Of a DNA stretch of 64,000 bases, positions 57,924 to 64,000 are shown in pieces. The stretch's first letter is position 1; the number at the start of each line of letters is the position of its first letter. The stretch lies in assembly GCA_015680685.1 (NCBI GenBank), contig MNCI01026285.1, positions 328,617 to 392,616 on the forward strand, written 5' to 3'. The translations under genes were made by a program, and so were the position numbers. Under the pieces are notes generated by a model that had not been told where the DNA came from, searched no databases, and saw only the letters and a list, made by a program, of their open reading frames with translations. This stretch comes from Gnetum montanum. Its lineage: Eukaryota > Streptophyta > Gnetopsida > Gnetales > Gnetaceae.

Positions 57924-60900
57924 ATGATGAAGAAAGGTAGCAAACCTCCCAACATCCAGGCATCTGATGAGGCTTCCAAAAGGATCTCCACCTTTTCCAA
58001 GGCCATTTCCATTCAAGGAACCTCTTCATCAGTCCCAAGGTAGGCCATTCTTTACTTTTTTTCATAGTTTTCTAGCCATTTTTGGTGTTTTTCTAGGTAG
58101 AAACAAGACATTTTTATTAGATCTAGTCAAAAAGAGTCAATAAAATTAAATTTCAGAAAAATCCCATGTTATTTTTTGGTAGTTTTCATGTACATCTAAG
58201 GTTATTTTTCTGTTTTCGCCTTGGTAGATAAGATTTTTGAAAGTAGGCTTGCTTTTTTAGATGCTTTTTTCTAGAAATCTCATGTTGAGGTTGTTTGTTT
58301 TTCTTAGATCTAGGGAAAAGGACTCATAAAATTAAATTCTAATGGAATCCTACCTATTTACTTTTGTGTGTTTAGTGATGGATAGAGGTTGGTTTGGTTA
58401 TTTTGGCTGTAATCTTTGGCTGAATATCATTAAATTTATGTTTTTTTAATGCTTTTTGGTACAAAAGGAAAGCTATGTTGTGTATTTTTTTATCGAGAAA
58501 TAGCCTAAGTTTTGCAAAATTTAATATTTTAGCTTTTTAGTATTGTATTTAGGCTTCATAATGGAGGTGGTTTTATTTAATTTGGAGTTATATTTATTAA
58601 GTTATGGCTACTTCAATTCAATTGTGCAATTAGGTTATGTGCTATTTTCTAGATTTTCATCAACATTAATGAATTTCTTTGAAAAAAGGGCTAGAGTTTT
58701 GAATTTATATCATATATGGGTATGTATAACTTAATTAAATCATTGAAATGGTGGTGAAATCACTCCTTTTAGAGAGAATAATTTTTTCCTAACCTTGCGC
58801 AAATGGGGGTTGATGATGATATGTTTTCTGTAAAAATGGTTACATGTTTTTAGTTTCAATGGTCATGAATAGAAATTTCATGATTTTATGGTTCCTTTTG
58901 TGGTGGAATCACTAGAATCAGATCTAATATGAATTGTTTATGAATTTTATAATAAGGCTATGTTAATTGGTCTAAATTTGGTTGTAGCACTTTACCCCTT
59001 TTGAGGATGGATGTGGTTCTCATAGTTATAATTGTCAACCTCCATGCTTTTTTGGAATTTTTCCATTTTTTCAGGAAAATGAAAAATTTATTATTATTAT
59101 TATTATTATTATTAAAGAAAATATCTTTTTACTATTTTTAGTAATTTTTTTTATTTATTCCTATTACGGCCACTTTTTCTATTTTTTGATGCTTCTTCTA
59201 AATTAATGCAAGAATTAAAAAAAGGCATAGTTCAAATTGTGGTGTTTTGGTTATAATAATTTTGACTATGATACCAAGTCTAGGAAGGGTTGTAATAACA
59301 TATTTATTTTTTGTGAATTTTCTTAAGCAAATTTGAATCAACATCTTAGTGCTTTTTATGGACGCTAATTTCAACCTTGACTAGGATGTGTAAAATTTGT
59401 TAGGAAATTCTAAGTGTTGAAATGTTGTATTAATGTTTTTTTTAATATTCGTTCCGCTTGTAGGATCCTACTAAAGCCAATGGTCATTGTAGTTGACCTA
59501 GTTGGCATTCTTTGCTATCTTGGTCAACCTACAGACCACACCCCTCCTCTTAACTTGGCATTGGAGAAGATATTAGCATGGTTCCACCTAGGGGCAAGGG
59601 ATTTCCCTACATATCTTGTCTAATACTTTGGCATGATGTTGTGGTCACACTTGTTTGAGGAGGTGGCCACAATCATCGTGGAGACCTTGTTACTTGTATA
59701 TGCATACTTGGTTGCTTGGTTTGTAACTATTAGGCCAAAGACTCAAGTAGTAGGAGAATTGGTGGATTTCATCAATCCATGGTACCTTTCAAATATCTAG
59801 ACCATGCCAAAGTATTCATAATACAACATGAATAATACTCTGATGATGGTGCAAAGAGTTCACTCTTTGTTCCAGAATCCTCCAAGAACTATGTACCAAT
59901 TAAAAGAGTAAGCACGTCTATTATAAGTTTTAATATTTTGGTTTCATCTAATTTAGTCCATATTTTCTAACTTGTTTGTTTCACACATATCTTGTAGGTA
60001 CAAGGTCAATGATCAAGGTTTGATCAAGAATGATCAAACCTTGGTGGCAGCCCATACTGCATTGAATGAATTCACCAAGGGCCCCAAGATTAGATATGTT
60101 GTTTTCAAATAGCTAAAAGGGGAGTTTGATGAATATCCTACTAGATTTGACCCTATTTACAATACATGTGTGGTTGTCAAAATAGGACATAAATGGTGGA
60201 TGGCCCCCAAGGATATTAGAGACATGGGTATTACTACTAGGAGCCCCACATAAGCTTCTCCAAGTAATAAGAACAAGAGTGAGAAAACATGTACTTTGTT
60301 ATGTTAAAGGTTTTATGGTTGTTTACGCTTTAAGTTTCTTATGCCAAAACATAGTTGTATTGATGCCAAGCACTTGTCTTTTGTTTACAAGGCCTTCCAC
60401 TCCTACAAATGTTCTTATACCCCTGAGTAGACATTTTGTTGAAAATCTCATCCTAAAGTTTGATGAGGTGGGACTAACATAAAAGTGGTTGAGGGAGAAG
60501 GCATCTGAAGAAATTCAAGCAAACATTGCTCATGCAGGTTTTCTTGAGATCTTTATGGCACCTAATCCTATCATTCATTCTACAAAGATGCTGAGTATTA
60601 TTGACTTTTTTGATGAAAAATTTAATGTGTTCCACATCACAGTACAAGGCCTATCCATTATTATTGCCATCAGCGCCACTAACTTCCATGACGTATTTGG
60701 TGTTTTTGCTGATAGGATAATAGTTTGCACCAAACCAATAAAAGATGTTGATCATTGTGAAGAATTTGAGGAATGGCTTGGTGCTACAAAGGGCCACTCT
60801 AGTTTTGCTTGTAGTAGCTTTATGAACCATTATGTAAAAGGGTCTTATCCCTTGTTCAAATCTTAGGTATTTCCTAAATTGTTGTTACAAAAGAAGATGA

Positions 60901-61805
60901 TTGGCATTTCATAGGAATGAACCTTTAAGAAAGTTTTGATAGAGGGGACTTATTTTAATTGATCTATTTCCTTGGCTATCAGCCTCAAAGAGGAAATCCT
61001 TAAAATTTTTGTAGAGTCTTCCACAATAGTTCATATGAACCATGCATTTTTTGCAAGCTACTTGAAGAGTTTTGTAGAATTTTTTGTGGTGAAGAGAGGT
61101 GGATCATGGGTGCATTATGACCCACAACAACTCTCCAGACCTTGGGTAAAGCATCTTTATCCAACCATGAGGGCTCAAAACCCATTGGAGGATATGTGAT
61201 ATTCCATCTTTGTGACCACCAAGAACCTTGATGTTAGGTAGTGTGAATCCCTTGATAGCATCAGGGAGGCACCTCTTATGTTTCTAGAAAACATTAAGAG
61301 GGCCCAATGGTTACATGCTAAAGCCACTAGAGTAGCTAGGGCTAATCTCAAGAGTCCCATAAATGAAGCACCACTACTAGTAGATCCAATCTCCAAGTAA
61401 AAAGGTTATCTTCAAGATCCTAGGCTTAAACTAGGTAGTCACAAGTATACTTCAACTATGTTTTCTTTTCCTTTTTTTTTTGGCTATGTTTTGTTCTATG
61501 GCTATTCATGCTAACTTATCTAATGATTTATGGATATAGATCAATGAGAGAACCTAGCAACCCAAGATGCCACTATAGAAGAAAGAAAAAAGGCAAGCAG
61601 AGGAGGCATACAGGCATGCCAAGAAGGAACAGTTGAGTTGTAGAGCTATGGCAAAGGAGGAACATAAGTGTGTATAGAAGGAACTCTTGCAACAAGATAT
61701 GGATGATCTTGATGCCTTGTTTAGTGGATCATTTCCCAAGGAGTCTCCAATCAAAATCCCTAATGAAGAAGAAGATGAGCATGAGAATGAGAGGAAAAGC
61801 ATATG
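57924..61805 (+). pseudogene. Opposite-strand multi-exon gene of element D2, unknown family (3' end cut by element C)
   Basis: Exon 1 runs 57,924-58,039 (MMKKGSKPPNIQASDEASKR, then ISTFSKAISIQGTSSSVP) and has donor GTAGGCCATT. Intron 1 is 1.4 kb, ending CTTGTAG at 59,463. Exon 2 runs 59,464-59,907 (PLNLALEKILAWFHLGARDF, EEVATIIVETLLLVYAYLVA, GELVDFINPWYLSN, NNTLMMVQRVHSLFQNPPRT) and has donor GTAAGC. Exon 3 runs 59,998 to about 60,285 (KVNDQGLIKNDQTLVAAHTA, LNEFTKGPKIRYVVF, GEFDEYPTRFDPIYNTCVVV, IGHKWWMAPKDIRDMG). Exon 4 runs 60,392 to about 61,445 and has a 125-codon open stretch (STKMLSIIDFFDEKFNVFHI, TNFHDVFGVFADRI, EEFEEWLGATKGHSSF, YPLFK), then NHAFFASYLKSFVEFFVVKR and ENIKRAQWLHAKATRVARAN. 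Exon 5 runs from about 61,540 (Lys/Glu-rich, then DMDDLDALFSGSFPKESPIK). Few stops are present and the frame is much better kept than in the pol genes. I recognise no family. The 'V-x-G-...-F-x-x-V-F-G' stretch in exon 4 is loosely like plant retroelement ORF-1 proteins, which is a guess. Confidence 0.6.
59092..59116. repeat. (ATT)n microsatellite
   Basis: About eight ATT units lie in intron 1 of the opposite-strand gene of D2. Confidence 0.9.
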
Positions 61806-62733
61806 TGATGAGACGCAGATTGCACAAGTCGCGATATCGCATCCCCTGCGATATCGCGTACATGATATCGCGGTCCGCCGCCATATCTATAAATAATAGG
61901 CAGCACTCCCCTCATTTCTCATCCTAGGCATAAAGTAGTGAAGCTTTGGTGGATTGATCACCCCAGAGATAGAATATTTTCCATGTGCCCGCAGTAGGAG
62001 TCCCCCAAGTGAATGGTTCTTTATTCGAGCATCTTTGTACCTAAACGCAAGTTGTGTACGGAAATAAAGATGAGCTTTGCGGATAAACCTTGCAGTGCAT
62101 GGATAGGTTTAATTAATTTTATTTATTGCTTTCCTAGAGACGCTTCATGAGTACGACTTGGTTACAAGCATTGACGAACGTGTACGGTTAGCCAAGGAAT
62201 CGGCTACTCATCGTGAGTAGATTCTCTCAACCCTTTCCTCCTAGAGCATGGGACAAGTACGACTTGATTACGAGCATCTACGGATGTGTACGGCTAGTCA
62301 AGGAATCAGCTTCTTATCACACATAGGTTAGTTAAGTGCCTCAATACGATCGCTTCAAGCACGTGCGTTACGTGTGGTGATCCTAGTAACGATTAGTGGT
62401 TGGTAGCCACAGTTGCACAGTTCAAGGTGTGTACGGTAAGTGGGAACGGATGCTGACGCTAGGACTTAGTGCTATAGTTAGAATTAGTTAGTTTCTCAAC
62501 CCTTTACCTCATAGCTTAGGAGATAAACCAAAAAATACCAAAAAAAAATCATATACCTTAGACTTGCTTAACCATACACTGTGACACATACAAGCAAGCC
62601 TGGGAAGACAACGAACGATTAACCCCAAGTGTGTCTTGTGGCGTTAAGGCATTTAGTTTGCGGAGTTCGACCAGATCGTGTGTACATGCTCGTATTCGTA
62701 TGGTTGAGTGTAGGGGTACCTCGCCACTCATCA
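61806..62733 (+). repeat. 5' LTR of element C (928 bp)
   Basis: U3 holds GCGATATCGC at 61,831 and 61,848 and ATGATATCGC at 61,862, with a decayed GCAGATTGCA at 61,815. The TATA box tctataaata is at 61,886-61,895. AATAAA is in 'ggaaataaagatg' (about 62,062). A ~70-bp segment starting 'gtacgacttg' occurs twice, at 62,151 and 62,255, which element B lacks and which accounts for most of the extra length. The LTR ends CACTCATCA. Confidence 0.9.
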
Positions 62734-62734
62734 T

Positions 62735-62752
62735 TGGCGCTGTTGCTGGGGA
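62735..62752 (+). other. Primer-binding site of element C (tRNA-Asp)
   Basis: TGGCGCTGTTGCTGGGGA matches 16 of 18 bases of the tRNA-Asp complement. Both differences are C to T. Confidence 0.9.
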
Positions 62753-62874
62753 CTAAGTGTTTTTACGCCAATTGAACATAAGGGATATCACTCACATCGT
62801 TGTGAGTTTTAACAAACCTTCGGGTTAATCAGTTAATTAAGAACATAAATAATGGTAAACAGCACACCATTAGG

Positions 62875-64000
62875 ATGGATTCTTCTCATGAAATCAACTC
62901 ACCTAAGGACAACACAGGAGACAGTCAGCATCATATGCATAACTCAAATCAGCCATGTCCTAAACAATCTAAGGTCACATATACTCATCCTGATGAGTAT
63001 TTCCTTGACTTTGCTTTTATTCTCCATCAGGATGAGCAACTGAGATGGAGAGATTTGCAAGGTAACATTGTATTACCCTCGGATAGATCTGACCCTAACA
63101 TGCTATTCCATGCCTTAGCACAGATTGACATGCAAGAACTGTTTGCAGAATACATTCTAGATGACCATGACACAAGGGATTATCAACCCACAAATGCCCA
63201 ACGTATTCGGGATGAAAGGCAGGAGAGCCAACATTCATTATTGAAGGGCAAGGTCCCCCATTTCCTTAGTGAAATAGGAGATGAGGAACCCCTCACAATG
63301 GGTTTCTTAGAAAACGATGTTCCTCCTCCTCACTCTGGTGAAGAGGTTAGGCATCAGGGCCTTCGATCAACTGTACATGCTATAGGCTTTGATCCCCGTG
63401 AGCACCAACTGTTCATGGTAGGAACAACCACTCACACTAAGGACAGACACTTAGATCGTTACAACGATTGGGGCCGAAGCAGCCGAAGAGAAGGTAAGAA
63501 ACATCGCTAGGGTGATGGATCCCCTTCCTCTTCTCTTTCATCTCACCACTCACACTCTCCTTCCACATCTAGGCACAACCATCGTGAGCATAAAGGAGAG
63601 GGTAAAAGTAAAAAGGAAGATGAAATACCTCGACAGGAAGGTCGAGAGGAGTTAGGACAAGGGCAAGAATGTAGGGAGAGTAGGGAACCACCATGAAGAC
63701 ATCACAGACGTCATGAAAGAGATGATCATGAAGAACCCCTACTCGCAACCCGAGGCATGCTAGACATTAGAGAGGTAGTTAGGATCCCCACAAGGCACTT
63801 AAAGGATAGTAGGATCAAGTGTTTGGACATAAATAATATCCCACGTTTTGAAGGGGGATACAACGCTGATCCTCAACATCATTTACAGGAATTCCATGAT
63901 GCCTGTGCCTTGCAGAACATAGATAATGAGTGGTAGAAGCTCAAGTTGTTCCCAAGGACACTCACCAAAGAAGCAAAGAGCTCGTACCGGTCCTTAGAAC
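62875..64000 (+). pseudogene. gag: Element C: gag polyprotein (5' part, nearly intact)
   Basis: ATG at 62,875 opens a 211-codon frame starting MDSSHEINSPKDNTGDSQHH. The N-terminal block reads YTHPDEYFLDFAFILHQDEQ, LRWRDLQGNIVLPSDRSDPN and LFAEYILDDHDTRDYQPTNA. An Arg/His/Ser-rich linker follows. The frame is closed by TAG at 63,508 but continues without shift as GDGSPSSSLSSHHSHSPSTS, GKSKKEDEIPRQEGREELGQ, a TGA at 63,694, then DDHEEPLLATRGMLDIREVV, IPRFEGGYNADPQHHLQEFH and LQNIDNEW, a TAG, and LKLFPRTLTKEAK at the window end. The capsid domain begins at about residue 300, so the N-terminal extension is unusually long. The three stops (TAG, TGA, TAG) can each be explained by a single transition (CGA to TGA, CAG to TAG). 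Confidence 0.85.

Larger units (their letters stand above)
45550..64000 (-). mobile_element. Element D2: second Tat-like element (minus strand), interrupted by element C
   Basis: D2 repeats the order of D1: 3' LTR (45.5-46.8 kb), untranslated region with ~54-bp repeats, integrase, second RNase H, RNase H and RT on the minus strand, a ~190-bp tandem array, and then the opposite-strand multi-exon gene on +. At 61,806 element C is inserted in exon 5 or shortly after it, and the rest of D2, with its 5' LTR, would lie beyond C outside the window. D1 and D2 differ greatly in sequence and have unrelated left flanks, so they are two old insertions of one family and not a recent duplication. Confidence 0.7.
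61806..64000 (+). mobile_element. Element C: Athila-like retrotransposon, 5' part only
   Basis: LTR, PBS and the first ~1.1 kb of gag are in the window; pol and the 3' LTR would follow outside. Its left edge TGATGAGACG lies in the opposite-strand gene of D2 and is preceded by ATATG, so ATATG should be found again after its 3' LTR if it is complete. C has fewer stops than B and a longer LTR, so it is a younger or better preserved copy of the same family. Confidence 0.85.

Noticed and set aside
17553-62733. A 26-kb tandem segmental duplication (D1 plus B, then D2 plus C)
   Set aside because: The spacing of D and B/C looks like a repeated unit, but the left flanks of D1 and D2 are unrelated. 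B starts beyond 35.3 kb of D1, while C is inserted at the equivalent of about 32.8 kb. The copies also differ strongly. Independent insertions of two families explain it better.
35332-62733. One giant element with the B and C LTRs as its two LTRs
   Set aside because: The C LTR is followed by its own PBS and gag, differs in length and content from the B LTR, and lies inside the gene of D2.
1-64000. tRNA, rRNA or snRNA genes
   Set aside because: Only the short tRNA-Asp-complementary primer sites were found; no cloverleaf, rRNA core or snRNA motif was seen by eye. A tRNAscan-type search would settle this.

Overview
This is a gene-poor, AT-rich stretch of a large plant nuclear genome made almost entirely of old, nested LTR retrotransposons. 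Several things point to a plant: Ty3/gypsy pol of the Athila/Tat type, primer-binding sites matching plant tRNA-Asp, LTRs of about 0.8-2.4 kb and heavy nesting. The age of the copies and the low CpG content would fit a gymnosperm or another very large genome, but that is inference. I see no host gene, tRNA or rRNA. Nearly every coding region is broken by stops and frameshifts.

Layout. (1) 1-13,070: a decayed Athila-like pol on the + strand (element E) is the oldest layer. A chromovirus-type solo LTR (316-2,734) splits its RT. Element A (4,495-12,867, two 857-bp LTRs, target duplication ATACA/ATACC) splits its integrase. A keeps a gag, but where pol should be it has a decayed coiled-coil ORF and a near-perfect 311-bp inverted repeat flanked by Ns. 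(2) 13,070-17,550: unassigned minus-strand coding debris and a ~34-bp minisatellite. (3) 17,550-44,720: element D1, a Tat-like element on the minus strand. From low to high coordinate it has a 3' LTR, integrase, an archaeal-type second RNase H, RNase H, RT, a ~190-bp tandem array, and then a multi-exon gene on the opposite (+) strand. Its likely 5' LTR is at 43.3-44.7 kb. (4) 35,332-42,705: element B, Athila-like, + strand, nested in D1, with LTR, PBS, gag, protease, RT, RNase H and integrase but no recognisable 3' LTR. (5) 45,500-61,805: element D2, a second copy of D with the same order and a larger satellite-like array (23 units of ~190 bp). (6) 61,806-64,000: element C, same family as B and the best preserved. 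It is inserted in the + strand gene of D2, and its 3' part runs off the window.

How the parts relate. A, B and C share LTR termini (TGATG...CACTCATCA), the last ~90 bp of the LTR, the tRNA-Asp PBS and homologous gag. A therefore looks like a non-autonomous partner of the B/C family. The U3 regions of all three carry a run of GATATC palindromes (GCGATATCGC and variants) at 14-20 bp spacing just before a TATA box.

The most unusual item is the opposite-strand gene carried by both D copies. It has conserved exon order and several apparent GT-AG introns, its protein-level similarity extends over several hundred residues, and I recognise no family for it.
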